A stretch of 64,000 nucleotides of DNA from Psychroflexus curvus (GCF_020164585.1 NZ_JAIQZF010000002.1:62001-126000), one strand, 5' to 3'. Positions 8,329 to 17,813 are shown, numbered from the stretch's first letter. Numbers and translations: made by a program. The notes: generated by a model from the sequence alone, not told the origin.

Positions 8329-9339
8329 TTATAATTTAAAATGTTTTTGTAGTAGTAATTTTATAGTTTCAACTTCTATCAGGAAGCCATCATGGCCATA
8401 GGTAGAATCAATAATTTCCAAGGCTGAATCAGAAATATGTCGGGCTAGAAATTTCTGCTCTTCTATGGGAAATAGCAGATCGCTTTGAATACCAATCACT
8501 AGGGTTTTGGCCTTGATTTGTGCCAGAGCCTTTTCACGACTCCTTCTTTTTCTACCCACATCATGGCTATCCATTGCTTTGGATAGATACCAATAGGCTT
8601 TAGCATCAAATCGTCTCGAGAGCTTTTCCCCCTGGTATTTTTGATAGGAAGACGCCCTAAACTGATCTGTCGTATTTTCCTGATCGATTTGTGTGGTTTG
8701 GTAAGTCCTATAATTTCTGTAACTCACTAAAGCAATTGCTCTGGCTGCTTCAAGCCCTTTCTTTCCGGCCCCTTTTTTGTTTTCAGAAAATGTAGAATCC
8801 GCTTCAATGGCCATGCGCTGGGTTTCATTGAGGGCAATTCCCCAGGAAGAATGTTTGGCACTCGTTGCCAGTAATACCAGATTTTCGATTTTCTCTGGTT
8901 CCTGAATAGCCCATTCCATAGCTTGCATTCCTCCCATTGACCCTCCCAGGAGATATTGAATTTTAGTGATTCCTAAATGATCACTTAAAAGGGCCAGACT
9001 TTTGGAAATATCTCGTATGCTGAACTTTGGAAAATTCAATCCAAAGATTTCTTTGGTTTCAGGATGTATGCTTTGTGGGTTGGTACTTCCGTAGCAGGAA
9101 CCGATTATATTGACGCAAATCACAAAATACTTATCGATATCAATGCCATTTTTCTTATCAAAAATGCCGGGCCACCATTCTTCAGGGTGCGCATTGGCGG
9201 TTAAGGCATGGCATATCCAGATCACGTTAGAACCCTCAGTATTGAGCTGGCCTAAAGTGTTATAAGCCAACTCAAGTTCAGGTAAACTCTGACCGTTTTC
9301 AAGTTCGAAAGGGTTTTGATACTTAAATAGTTTAGGCAT
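8329..9339 (-). CDS. metX: homoserine O-acetyltransferase
   Basis: The enzyme acetylates homoserine from acetyl-CoA to give the MetY substrate. It is an alpha/beta hydrolase with nucleophile Ser in [12 protein letters not shown], the Asp in GIQSDLLFP and His in YGHDGFLIE. The frame stays open upstream to 9393, but [11 protein letters not shown] is the conventional start. It gives 336 residues and an 8-bp overlap with the upstream OsmC-like gene, typical of translational coupling. The operon context (metY upstream, homoserine dehydrogenase downstream) confirms a role in methionine synthesis. Confidence 0.93.
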   Translation of the reverse strand: MPKLFKYQNPFELENGQSLPELELAYNTLGQLNTEGSNVIWICHALTANAHPEEWWPGIFDKKNGIDIDKYFVICVNIIGSCYGSTNPQSIHPETKEIFGLNFPKFSIRDISKSLALLSDHLGITKIQYLLGGSMGGMQAMEWAIQEPEKIENLVLLATSAKHSSWGIALNETQRMAIEADSTFSENKKGAGKKGLEAARAIALVSYRNYRTYQTTQIDQENTTDQFRASSYQKYQGEKLSRRFDAKAYWYLSKAMDSHDVGRKRRSREKALAQIKAKTLVIGIQSDLLFPIEEQKFLARHISDSALEIIDSTYGHDGFLIEVETIKLLLQKHFKL

Positions 9340-9796
9340 ATGCTTCTTCCTTGTAAGCTGATTTTGAAATGTGATACTGAATTGGGGTGACATTGCTTAA
9401 ATTATCGTTGACAGGGCATCTTTGCTTTACGTTTTTCAAAAGAAAGTCTACGCTTTCCTGAGTGGCATTGGTAACAAAATCAATGGAAACCTCCAAAGAC
9501 TGAAAACCAGCCCGACCTTCTTCACTTAGCCCCAAAAATTTGGCAGCATCTATATTTCCGTTGATATTTATTTTGAAATCGTAGAGTTTTATGCCCAGTT
9601 CTTTGGCCACCAAATTGATGACCACATTAAGACAGCCTGCATAACCTGCGAGTAAATATTCGACTGGATTGGCAGCTAAATCCTCGCCCCCAAGTTCATG
9701 AGGCTCATCTACCAAAAAGTTGAATTGTCTTGAAGTCCCTTTATATAAGGTTGAATTGATACTGGATCCGTTTATTGAAAAATTTGATAAGCTCAT
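9332..9796 (-). CDS. OsmC/Ohr-family protein
   Basis: This 154-residue protein has the two family cysteines, one in [13 protein letters not shown] and one in [12 protein letters not shown], as in OsmC-type thiol peroxidases. Residue pattern and length fit the OsmC branch rather than Ohr. Its place between metY and metX suggests a job linked to sulfur metabolism, perhaps removing peroxides or handling reactive sulfur species. That is inference from context; the reaction has not been read from sequence. It lies 12 bp after metY. Confidence 0.87.
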   Translation of the reverse strand: MSLSNFSINGSSINSTLYKGTSRQFNFLVDEPHELGGEDLAANPVEYLLAGYAGCLNVVINLVAKELGIKLYDFKININGNIDAAKFLGLSEEGRAGFQSLEVSIDFVTNATQESVDFLLKNVKQRCPVNDNLSNVTPIQYHISKSAYKEEAYA

Positions 9797-9808
9797 TTTT
9801 TTTAAATT

Positions 9809-11113
<1,305 letters not shown>

Positions 11114-11144
11114 TTAAGGGTATTTAAAGATTATAATATGGGTT

Positions 11145-11204
11145 GGCTCGAAACATCTTCAGAAATGAAGATTAGAGCTATTTAGAAATTTGTGGAAGTG
11201 AGCC
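11145..11204 (-). promoter_or_regulatory. nested stem-loops between leader ORF and metY (candidate attenuator)
   Basis: On the minus strand GGCTC (11204-11200), starting on the last base of the leader stop codon, can pair with GAGCC (11149-11145). Within it lies a hairpin of ATCTTCA, TTTC, TGAAGAT (11172-11155). Ribosome position on the leader ORF would decide whether the outer stem forms. No U-run follows, so control of metY translation or processing is as likely as termination. Confidence 0.5.
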
Positions 11205-11266
11205 TATGCGCACATATAAGAAAAGCACGACATAGGCATGCGCATTCGCATAGATGGCGAGCACAT
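11204..11266 (-). CDS. 20-residue Met/Cys-rich leader peptide upstream of metY
   Basis: ATG at 11266-11264 and TAG at 11206-11204 enclose 20 codons translating to MCSPSMRMRMPMSCFSYMCA. Nine of twenty residues are Met (6) or Cys (3), the amino acids made by, or feeding, the operon. The ORF begins 78 nt after the riboswitch and ends 93 nt before metY. It contains a 7-bp inverted repeat (CTATGCG at 11204-11210 and CGCATAG at 11247-11253), so translation and folding compete. This is the pattern of an attenuation leader sensing charged tRNA-Met or tRNA-Cys. No ribosome-binding site is obvious, as is usual in Bacteroidetes. Confidence 0.6.
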   Translation of the reverse strand: MCSPSMRMRMPMSCFSYMCA

Positions 11267-11344
11267 GAATAAAGTGGAAACTAATTCAAAATTGAATAAA
11301 TTGGAAAAAGCGGTGTTTAAAAAATACAAGTTCATTTTCTTATA

Positions 11345-11443
11345 ATTTATATGTCCCTAGTAGGGCAGGAATTAGCACCTTTCAACACTTTGTTGAGGTT
11401 GCCGAGGGTCGTAGAGCCTGTCTCTTACCTCTTCTTTATAAAT
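11345..11443 (-). promoter_or_regulatory. SAM-I (S-box) riboswitch
   Basis: On the minus strand the transcript reads AAGAAGAGGTAAGAGAC, then GGCTCTACGACCCTCGGCAA, then AAAGGTGCTAATTCCTGCCC. These are the S-box core elements, including the kink-turn region and the GGTGCTAATTCC segment. P1 closes perfectly: ATTTATA (11443-11437) pairs with TATAAAT (11351-11345). It binds S-adenosylmethionine in known members and lies in the leader of the metY operon. No classical terminator follows directly, so its output may be translational or act through the downstream leader ORF. Confidence 0.93.
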
Positions 11444-11472
11444 CATACACCGAAAAGTGGTAGATGATGATG

Positions 11473-11503
11473 CAAACATAAATCAAACTTTATAAATAGC
11501 AAA
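11473..11503 (-). promoter_or_regulatory. promoter of the metY operon
   Basis: Minus strand TTTG (11503-11500), 19 bp, TATGTTTG (11480-11473) matches the Bacteroidetes -33/-7 consensus in both boxes and spacing. Transcription would begin about 20 nt before the riboswitch P1. Confidence 0.75.
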
Positions 11504-11564
11504 CTGATAAAAGCAGATTTATGTTAAATATTCTTAAAAATAAATGATTTACTTTTTGAAAATA

Positions 11565-11591
11565 AAAAAGCCCCGTGTTTAGGGGCTTTTT
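11565..11591 (-). terminator. strong intrinsic terminator, symmetric
   Basis: AAAAAGCCCC, a 7-nt loop and GGGGCTTTTT form a perfect 10-bp stem with T/A-runs on both sides, so it can act in both directions. There is no annotated gene directly before it on either strand. It would end a short minus-strand transcript covering 11592-11740. Confidence 0.85.
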
Positions 11592-11740
11592 CAAAATGTT
11601 GTGAAAAACAACAAGGTTTGGCTAATTCGTTGTTATACATTTTTAATTTTTTCAATCAATCAAAAAGTAAACAACGTCAGCCCCCGTCGATTTTGCAACT
11701 ACATACCGTCATAAACGAAATCGACACCCCGTTCATTCTT
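11592..11740 (-). ncRNA. candidate small RNA or small-ORF transcript upstream of recA
   Basis: On the minus strand this stretch has an inverted repeat GTCGATTT (11725-11718) with AAATCGAC (11693-11686), a second stem AACAAC/GTTGTT near 11609-11634, and the strong terminator at its end. A 19-codon ORF (11736-11677, MNGVSISFMTVCSCKIDGG) spans the first stem. G-rich blocks stand out from the AT-rich surroundings. I do not recognise a known RNA family; tmRNA and 6S did not fit. Confidence 0.4.
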
Positions 11741-11881
11741 GTATATGATATTTTTCTTAAAAACTTCAAATAGTGTTGTTTATTAGTTAAGATGTGTTAT
11801 TACTTAAATGGTTGCGTCACGGAAGTCGAAATAATTAAAAAGAAATACTATTTTTACATAAAATGAATTCAACAAAATAAT

Positions 11882-12904
11882 ATGGCAAAAGAAAACAGCG
11901 AGAAAGATGCAAAATTAAAAGCACTTCAATTAACTTTAGACAAGCTGGATAAGACCTATGGTAAGGGAACGGTAATGAAAATGAGCGACCAGGCTGTGCA
12001 AGATGTGGACGCCATCTCTTCAGGTTCCTTAGGCTTGGATTTGGCGCTTGGGGTTGGAGGTTACCCAAGAGGAAGAGTAATAGAGATATATGGACCAGAA
12101 TCTTCTGGTAAAACCACTTTGACGCTTCATGCTATTGCAGAAGCTCAAAAAGCCGGCGGTATTGCAGCCTTTATAGATGCTGAACATGCCTTTGACAGGA
12201 CGTATGCGAAAAATCTAAATATAGATATAGATAACCTTATCATATCTCAGCCAGATCATGGTGAACAGGCTCTTGAAATTACAGAAAATTTAATTCGCTC
12301 TGGAGCTATTGATATTATTGTGATTGATTCTGTAGCAGCCTTAACCCCCAAAAGTGAGATTGAAGGGGAAATGGGTGATTCCAAAATGGGTCTTCATGCG
12401 AGATTGATGTCTCAGGCTTTAAGAAAAATGACATCTACCATCAGTAAAACCAATTGTACTGTGATTTTCATTAATCAGTTGAGAGAAAAAATTGGGGTGA
12501 TGTTTGGAAATCCTGAAACGACAACAGGTGGTAACGCCTTAAAATTTTATGCTTCTGTAAGACTTGACATCCGACGTTCTACGCAGATTAAAAATGCCAA
12601 CAGCGATGTGATGGGTAATAAAACCCGTGTGAAAGTGGTCAAAAACAAAGTCGCTCCTCCATTTAAAATGGCAGAGTTTGACATCATGTACGGTACAGGA
12701 ATTTCAAAGGTTGGTGAAATCATCGATATTGGAGTAGATTACGAAATCGTGAAAAAAGCAGGCTCCTGGTTTAGTTATGAAGACACAAAACTCGGTCAGG
12801 GTCGTGATGCGGTAAAAACTTTACTACAAGATAATCCAGAACTGATGGAAGAATTGGAAGTAAAAATTGTAGAAGCCATTAAAATAGCGAAATCTGAAAG
12901 TTAA
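11882..12904 (+). CDS. recA: recombinase RecA
   Basis: This is the 340-residue homologous recombination and SOS co-protease protein. The Walker A motif is [14 protein letters not shown] at about residues 71-78. The ATPase core continues with FIDAEHAFD and [10 protein letters not shown]. The L2 DNA-binding loop region includes [22 protein letters not shown]. Length and C-terminal acidic tail are standard. It is a single gene ended by the terminator at 12931-12957. No SOS box was recognised upstream. Confidence 0.98.
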   Translation: MAKENSEKDAKLKALQLTLDKLDKTYGKGTVMKMSDQAVQDVDAISSGSLGLDLALGVGGYPRGRVIEIYGPESSGKTTLTLHAIAEAQKAGGIAAFIDAEHAFDRTYAKNLNIDIDNLIISQPDHGEQALEITENLIRSGAIDIIVIDSVAALTPKSEIEGEMGDSKMGLHARLMSQALRKMTSTISKTNCTVIFINQLREKIGVMFGNPETTTGGNALKFYASVRLDIRRSTQIKNANSDVMGNKTRVKVVKNKVAPPFKMAEFDIMYGTGISKVGEIIDIGVDYEIVKKAGSWFSYEDTKLGQGRDAVKTLLQDNPELMEELEVKIVEAIKIAKSES

Positions 12905-12930
12905 ATAGACAACGTTAACCATTTTTACTA

Positions 12931-12957
12931 AACCGATGAAAACTCATCGGTTTTTTT
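12931..12957 (+). terminator. recA terminator
   Basis: ACCGATGA, loop AAAC, TCATCGGT, then a run of T. The stem is perfect and starts 27 bp after the recA stop codon. Confidence 0.85.
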
Positions 12958-13027
12958 ATGCCTGATTTTTTTATAATAACGCAACCTTCTTTCAGTTTCT
13001 TCATCTTCAATTTAAACACAGTTACAA

Positions 13028-13447
13028 ATGAAATTATTAAGCAAACTCTTTATTGCCTGTTTTTTAAGCTCGATTGTTCTGGTAAGTTGTGAAACGGAGG
13101 ATGATAATTTTTATCAGCTTAGTCAAGTATCTCCTGTCTTAGCTGCTAATGTTCCAGATACTATGCTCGTTGGGGAAACCTATACGCTCGAGATCACCTA
13201 TAGAAAAGATTCAGACTGCCATACTTTTTCAGGTTTTGATGCTGTTAAACAGGGAGATAGTTTGTATTATGTAAGAGCAATAACTATATTTACTCAGGCA
13301 GATAACTGCAACCAAGAGGCTGAGGGCATTTTAAGAGAGGCTGATTTTAAAAATAGCTTTGAGTCAAATTTCACATTCAAGTTCTTGAAAGGTAAAGATA
13401 GCTTAGGAGATTTAACTTATATAGATAAGGATGTGATCGTGATGTAA
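13028..13447 (+). CDS. small lipoprotein of unknown function
   Basis: The 139-residue product has a signal ending in the lipobox LVSC, followed by Glu/Asp-rich residues (ETEDDN), so it is probably a surface or outer-membrane lipoprotein. The mature part has two cysteines (near SDCHTF and DNCNQ) and looks beta-rich. I do not recognise a domain. It lies 6 bp before the ECF sigma gene and reads the same way, so the three genes to 15382 probably form one transcript. A role in an envelope signal read by the sigma pair is possible but unproven. Confidence 0.75.
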   Translation: MKLLSKLFIACFLSSIVLVSCETEDDNFYQLSQVSPVLAANVPDTMLVGETYTLEITYRKDSDCHTFSGFDAVKQGDSLYYVRAITIFTQADNCNQEAEGILREADFKNSFESNFTFKFLKGKDSLGDLTYIDKDVIVM

Positions 13448-13453
13448 TACTAA

Positions 13454-14008
13454 ATGGAATTAAAGAATCTTATAAAGCGCTGTAAACAGAATGACTTATC
13501 GTCACAAAAGCTCCTATACGAGATGTTTGCCAACGTGCTTTTTAGTATTTCCTTAAAATATTCTAGAAATTATGCAGAAGCAGAGGATAATCTGCAGGAT
13601 GCTTTTATTAAAATTTTTGAAAACATTCATCAGTTTCAAAATAAAGGGTCTTTTGAAGGATGGTTAAAGCGAATTACAGTTAACATTTGTCTACAAAGGT
13701 ATAGAAATCAAAAAGTTTTTGAGTTAATCAATGAAAACGCCCTTAAAGCCGAAGAGATTTATGTAGAAGATCAGACCTATTCCTTACAATTTCTATTGAA
13801 TTGCATACAAAATCTTCCAGACAGATACAGAATGGTATTTAACCTGTACACGCTAGATGGGTTTTCCCACAGGGAAATTGCAGCAAAACTTCAGATTTCA
13901 GAAGGAACGTCAAAATCTAACCTATCCAGAGCAAAAGAAATTTTACGACGAAACATTACAGAGGCTACTAATGAAGGGAGATATCCTTATAAAATGGATC
14001 AGAATTAA
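13454..14008 (+). CDS. ECF-type RNA polymerase sigma factor
   Basis: This is a 184-residue sigma-70 family protein with region 2 in YSRNYAEAEDNLQDAFIKIFENIHQF plus GSFEGWLKRITVN. Region 4 has a helix-turn-helix (LDGFSHREIAAKLQISEGTS, then KSNLSRAKEILRR). There is no region 1 or 3, as in extracytoplasmic function sigmas. Its stop codon is directly followed by the ATG of the next gene, so that membrane protein is the likely cognate regulator. The promoters it recognises cannot be told from this window. Confidence 0.92.
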   Translation: MELKNLIKRCKQNDLSSQKLLYEMFANVLFSISLKYSRNYAEAEDNLQDAFIKIFENIHQFQNKGSFEGWLKRITVNICLQRYRNQKVFELINENALKAEEIYVEDQTYSLQFLLNCIQNLPDRYRMVFNLYTLDGFSHREIAAKLQISEGTSKSNLSRAKEILRRNITEATNEGRYPYKMDQN

Positions 14009-15382
14009 ATGAAGACTTCTAAATCTATAGAGCGTTTATTTCAAGAAGGTCTTAAAGACTTTGAGGCATCGCCATCTCCAAAAGTCTGGAGTGGTATTGA
14101 GGATAAATTAGCAGGGAGAAAGCAACCTAAAAGGATCTTACCTTTCTGGTGGCAGGTGGCATCAGTTGCAGCGATTCTAGTGATTTTTAGTTCTATTGGA
14201 GCGTTTTATTACAATTCTCCAAAATCTGGAGCTTCTGTTTCATCTCAGGGCAATTTAAGAATCAAATCCACCTCAAATTCCTTTGTGGTTATCCCTGCTC
14301 AATATAGATTCGCGTCGGTTTATGAAAATTTATCAATACACCAAAATTCTATTGAAAGCGGTTTAGCTTTCAATTTTGAGGCATCCGCATCATCTTTGAA
14401 CTTTGAACAGACAAGCACTCCTCTCCAAGACCGGGAGGCAGATTCAGCAGAGGAAACAAGAATTGCTGATAGATCCTTTGCAACAGTCAACCGATTAATG
14501 GGATCTTCCATAAATTTATTTTCAAACTCACCGGTGGTTTCCACCCCTTTTGAAATCAATAAGGATATCCAAAACAAGAAAAAATCTCTATTTGATGCGA
14601 TAAAAGAAGTCGACCTACTGGCGATGGAAGAGGATAAGACGATAGATAAGCCCTGGGCAATTCAACCCAATCTAGCCCCGGTTTTTATGAATTCTTTCAA
14701 TGGTGGAAACCCAATTGAACCTAGTCTTAAAGGGAAAACATCAAGCAATCCTAATGTGTCTTATGGTGTAAATGTAGCTTATGCTATCAATAAGAGAATA
14801 AAAATCAGAACGGGAGTCAGCCAGGTTGCCATGGGGTACAACACTCAGGATGTTATGTTATCTGTCACCTCTTCTTCCTTCAGAGCGGGAAATTCAGGCA
14901 ACCTCAATCTCGAAGGAAATCTTGTAGGCGATTTTTCTTTAGTTTCTGCAAGTAACAACAGCAATACCAGCGCAAGAACGCAAACAAGTTCTTTCGTGAT
15001 GACGTCCTCTAAGTTAAATCCTGTTGGAGTTATAAATCATGAATTGGGATTTGTAGAAGTGCCTTTAGAAGTAGAATATGCTCTTATAGATAAAAAAATA
15101 GGGGTTCATATTTTAGGTGGGGCGAGTACTTTTTTATTAAATAATAATGAAGTCTTTTTTGATGTAAATGGACGATCATCAAGTATAGGTGAAGCGGGAA
15201 ATCTCAACACCTTTAGTTTTAGTGCCAATCTTGGGGTGGGTATGGATTATAACTTTTCTGAGCGGGTGTCTTTCAATTTAGAGCCTAAGTTCATGTACCA
15301 AATCAACACCTTTAAAAGTAACACAACTAACTTTCAGCCTTATTTCTTCGGAATTTATTCTGGCATAAAATTCAAGTTTTAG
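14009..15382 (+). CDS. membrane-spanning protein with C-terminal outer-membrane-type beta-barrel domain
   Basis: The 457-residue protein starts with a soluble segment containing PSPKVWSGIEDKL, typical of Bacteroidetes sigma-adjacent proteins. A single hydrophobic helix (about residues 47-70, WWQVASVAAILVIFSSIGAF) follows, then a low-complexity Ser-rich stretch. The C-terminal 220 residues are rich in alternating strands and end GIYSGIKFKF, like a porin-family barrel (PorT-like). Abutting the sigma gene with no gap suggests an anti-sigma-like role for the N-terminus. How a barrel domain follows an inner-membrane helix is unclear. Confidence 0.75.
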   Translation: MKTSKSIERLFQEGLKDFEASPSPKVWSGIEDKLAGRKQPKRILPFWWQVASVAAILVIFSSIGAFYYNSPKSGASVSSQGNLRIKSTSNSFVVIPAQYRFASVYENLSIHQNSIESGLAFNFEASASSLNFEQTSTPLQDREADSAEETRIADRSFATVNRLMGSSINLFSNSPVVSTPFEINKDIQNKKKSLFDAIKEVDLLAMEEDKTIDKPWAIQPNLAPVFMNSFNGGNPIEPSLKGKTSSNPNVSYGVNVAYAINKRIKIRTGVSQVAMGYNTQDVMLSVTSSSFRAGNSGNLNLEGNLVGDFSLVSASNNSNTSARTQTSSFVMTSSKLNPVGVINHELGFVEVPLEVEYALIDKKIGVHILGGASTFLLNNNEVFFDVNGRSSSIGEAGNLNTFSFSANLGVGMDYNFSERVSFNLEPKFMYQINTFKSNTTNFQPYFFGIYSGIKFKF

Positions 15383-15434
15383 AGATTTAGCTTTCAAAAT
15401 TCAGTTAGCTTGTTGCTTATGTAAGTAAAAAAAT

Positions 15435-15442
15435 TAACTTTG
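15435..15442 (+). promoter_or_regulatory. -7 box TAACTTTG of the HU-SPOR gene
   Basis: An exact TAnnTTTG match ends 5 bp before the ATG at 15448, so the transcript would be nearly leaderless. Confidence 0.55.
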
Positions 15443-15447
15443 TTAGT

Positions 15448-16407
15448 ATGAGAGTAGAAGAGTACATTCAAGACCTATTATATCGATACGAATGTGTTAT
15501 CGTACCTGGATTTGGAGCTTTTGTGACTCAGAAAAACAGCTCCGCCTATCATTCTGATTTTCACAAATTCACGCCTCCATCCAAAAAAATCACCTTTAAT
15601 AAGGCCATTCAAAATCACGATGGACTTTTGGCAGAAACCATCGCCAAAGGGGATTCTATGGATTTTGAAAGCGCTAAACACAAAATCCAACTTTTCGTCG
15701 ATGATTTTCAAACGGCTTTAAGTCTTGAAAAAGTTATAGAAATCCCTCAATTAGGAAGGTTTAACCTTGACGAAGAAGGTAAATTGTCTTTTGAGCCTAA
15801 CGAGTACATCAATTATTTTATCGACTCTTTTGGCTTGGGTGAAATTAGACTTGATGAAGTTTCCCAATCTGTTGTTAATAAAAACGACCAAGTTGAGGAT
15901 GTCAAAGTTAGAACCCTTGAAACTTCAAGCCTGGAAGAAAAAAGGTCAGAAGAAAAGAAAAGTAAACCTTATCTAAAATATGCTGCAGTAGGTGTAATTG
16001 CCTTAGGAATCGCTAGTTTTGCAGGTTTATATCAATACAACAATTACGTGATTTCGCATAATGATGCGGAAGCTCAAAAAGCTGAATCCCTCTTACAAGA
16101 TAAAATTCAAAGCGCAGAATTTAGCTATACATTTTCAGGGCTTCCTTTGAGCACAACAAAGCTTGAAACACTCCAGCCGAAATACCACGTTATAGCTGGT
16201 GCTTTTCGTGTAAAAAGCAATGCTACCAAAAAGGTTGAACTCTTGAAAGCGAAAGGCTATAAAGCTTCTATGATTGGTGAAAATGCTTACGGATTACACC
16301 AAGTGGCTTTTGAAAGTTATTTAGAAAAGGAGGAGGCTTTGTCTCAGCTTAAAAAAATAAAAAGAATTGAAAATCCAGAAGCCTGGTTGTTTGTGAAGCA
16401 ACTTTAA
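15448..16407 (+). CDS. HU-CCDC81-SPOR family protein
   Basis: This 319-residue protein starts with two HU-like (CCDC81-type) domains (about residues 1-140; VEEYIQDLLYRYECVIVPGF is typical). A Glu/Lys-rich linker and one membrane helix follow (about residues 173-192, YAAVGVIALGIASFAGLY). A SPOR domain lies at about residues 245-319, ending EAWLFVKQL. SPOR domains bind denuded septal peptidoglycan. HU-like domains may bind DNA or protein in the cytoplasm, so the protein could link the cytoplasm to the division site. That role is inference. The next gene is 44 bp downstream and has its own promoter box. Confidence 0.9.
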   Translation: MRVEEYIQDLLYRYECVIVPGFGAFVTQKNSSAYHSDFHKFTPPSKKITFNKAIQNHDGLLAETIAKGDSMDFESAKHKIQLFVDDFQTALSLEKVIEIPQLGRFNLDEEGKLSFEPNEYINYFIDSFGLGEIRLDEVSQSVVNKNDQVEDVKVRTLETSSLEEKRSEEKKSKPYLKYAAVGVIALGIASFAGLYQYNNYVISHNDAEAQKAESLLQDKIQSAEFSYTFSGLPLSTTKLETLQPKYHVIAGAFRVKSNATKKVELLKAKGYKASMIGENAYGLHQVAFESYLEKEEALSQLKKIKRIENPEAWLFVKQL

Positions 16408-16430
16408 GCTTGGTTTAACAAGACAAAACC

Positions 16431-16438
16431 TATCTTTG
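16431..16438 (+). promoter_or_regulatory. -7 box TATCTTTG of the thioesterase gene
   Basis: An exact TAnnTTTG match lies 13 bp before the ATG at 16452. Confidence 0.55.
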
Positions 16439-16451
16439 CAGAAAAATATAC

Positions 16452-16970
16452 ATGGAAGTAAAACATCCTGAAGATTCTAAAACCACCCTTACAGATTTAG
16501 TTTTGCCTAGTGAAACCAACCCGCTCAACAATTTATTTGGTGGAGAACTCCTGGCTAGGATGGACCGAGCGGCAAGTATAGCTGCAAGAAGGCATTCCAG
16601 ACGGATTGTAGTCACAGCATCTGTTAATCATGTTGCTTTCAACAAAGCTATTCCTCTGGGAAGTGTGGTGACCGTAGAAGCTAAGGTTTCCAGAAATTTC
16701 AAGACGTCGATGGAAATATTTATTGATGTCTGGATAGAAGACCGTGAAAGCGGAAAACGATCTAAAGCCAATGAAGCGATTTATACGTTTGTTGCTGTAG
16801 ATGACACTGGAAATCCTGTAGAGGTCCCAAAATTAGAACCGCAAACCAAACTTGAAAAAGAAAGGTTTGCTGCTGCTTTACGACGTAAGCAGTTGAGCTT
16901 GGTTCTGGCAGGTAAAATGAAACCAGAAAATGCGACAGAGCTTAAAGCTCTTTTTGAAAATAATAAATAA
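16452..16970 (+). CDS. acyl-CoA thioesterase (hotdog fold)
   Basis: This 172-residue hotdog enzyme likely hydrolyses acyl-CoA to free acid and CoA. The opening PSETNPLNNLFGGELLARMD and the following SVNHVAFNKAIPLG fit the YciA/BFIT family active region, with Asn and Asp of the nucleophile helix visible. The strand segment SMEIFIDVWIEDRESG completes the fold. Chain-length preference cannot be inferred. It is followed after 5 bp by a small membrane protein, probably co-transcribed. Confidence 0.88.
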   Translation: MEVKHPEDSKTTLTDLVLPSETNPLNNLFGGELLARMDRAASIAARRHSRRIVVTASVNHVAFNKAIPLGSVVTVEAKVSRNFKTSMEIFIDVWIEDRESGKRSKANEAIYTFVAVDDTGNPVEVPKLEPQTKLEKERFAAALRRKQLSLVLAGKMKPENATELKALFENNK

Positions 16971-16975
16971 ATACT

Positions 16976-17413
16976 ATGTACGAAGTTATTCAGATTGTTC
17001 ACTCCTATTGGGCTTATTTAGTCCTTTTAGTACTTGCATTAGCCACCTTTAACGCGATTATAAAAACACTGGGCAAAAAATCATTTGGGCCACAGGATTT
17101 TAGGATTTCACTATTCACACTTATTGTTTCACATTTACAATTGCTGATCGGCCTTGTTTTATACTTCGTGAGTCCAAAGTTTGATGCCTTTTCTGAAGTA
17201 GGAATGAAAGGCGTCATGCAGGACAGCACCTTGAGGTTATACCTTGTGGAGCATCCACTTACCATGATCATCACAATTGTGCTTATCACAGTGGGTTACA
17301 GCAAACACAAAAAGAAACTGGCTTCCAATAAAAAGTTTAGAACCATCGCTATTTTCTACGCTTTAGCTTTACTGCTTATGCTTTCCAGAATACCCTGGAA
17401 CGATTGGTTTTAA
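16976..17413 (+). CDS. four-helix membrane protein of unknown function
   Basis: The 145-residue product has about four hydrophobic segments, starting IVHSYWAYLVLLVLALATFNAII, with histidines in the first and third segments (VHSYW, SHLQLL) and one in VEHPLTM. These are reminiscent of small cytochrome-b-like proteins in Bacteroidetes, but heme binding is not shown. It is 5 bp after the thioesterase gene and ends before a bidirectional terminator shared with rpmA. Confidence 0.75.
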   Translation: MYEVIQIVHSYWAYLVLLVLALATFNAIIKTLGKKSFGPQDFRISLFTLIVSHLQLLIGLVLYFVSPKFDAFSEVGMKGVMQDSTLRLYLVEHPLTMIITIVLITVGYSKHKKKLASNKKFRTIAIFYALALLLMLSRIPWNDWF

Positions 17414-17472
17414 CGATGACTCAACTTTTTTGTTGAAGACTTGAGCGTTTTATTCTAAAACATATGGATATT

Positions 17473-17506
17473 AAAAAGCCCTTTAAACTAAATTAAAGGG
17501 CTTTTT
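17473..17506. terminator. bidirectional terminator between the membrane protein gene and rpmA
   Basis: AAAAAGCCCTTTAA, a 6-nt loop and TTAAAGGGCTTTTT make a perfect 14-bp stem between converging genes. Confidence 0.9.
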
Positions 17507-17529
17507 TTTATATACTAGAAGTTTAATGC

Positions 17530-17790
17530 TTAAGCTTCAAATGGAGTGACATAGACAAAAGACTTGTCATCTTTTGTTTTCTTAAAATGTACAGTTCCAT
17601 CTACTTTAGCATGTAAAGTATGGTCTTTTCCGGCATATACGTTGTCGCCTGGTTTGTGAGCAGTTCCTCTTTGTCTCACGATGATATTACCAGCAACAGC
17701 AGCCTGTCCACCAAAAATCTTCACGCCTAAGCGTTTTGATTCTGATTCTCTTCCGTTTTTTGAACTTCCAACACCTTTCTTATGTGCCAT
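17530..17790 (-). CDS. rpmA: 50S ribosomal protein L27
   Basis: This 86-residue protein has the family N-terminus [20 protein letters not shown], the glycine-rich segment [16 protein letters not shown], and KVDGTVHF near the C-terminus. There is no N-terminal propeptide of the Firmicutes type. It lies 23 bp after rplU, the standard L21-L27 pair. Confidence 0.97.
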   Translation of the reverse strand: MAHKKGVGSSKNGRESESKRLGVKIFGGQAAVAGNIIVRQRGTAHKPGDNVYAGKDHTLHAKVDGTVHFKKTKDDKSFVYVTPFEA

Positions 17791-17813
17791 GATGTTTAGT
17801 TTTTGTAATTATG

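Noticed and set aside
11592-11760. tmRNA or 6S RNA
   Set aside because: No tRNA-like acceptor or T-arm and no mRNA-like tag were found, and the ends do not pair into the long 6S rod.
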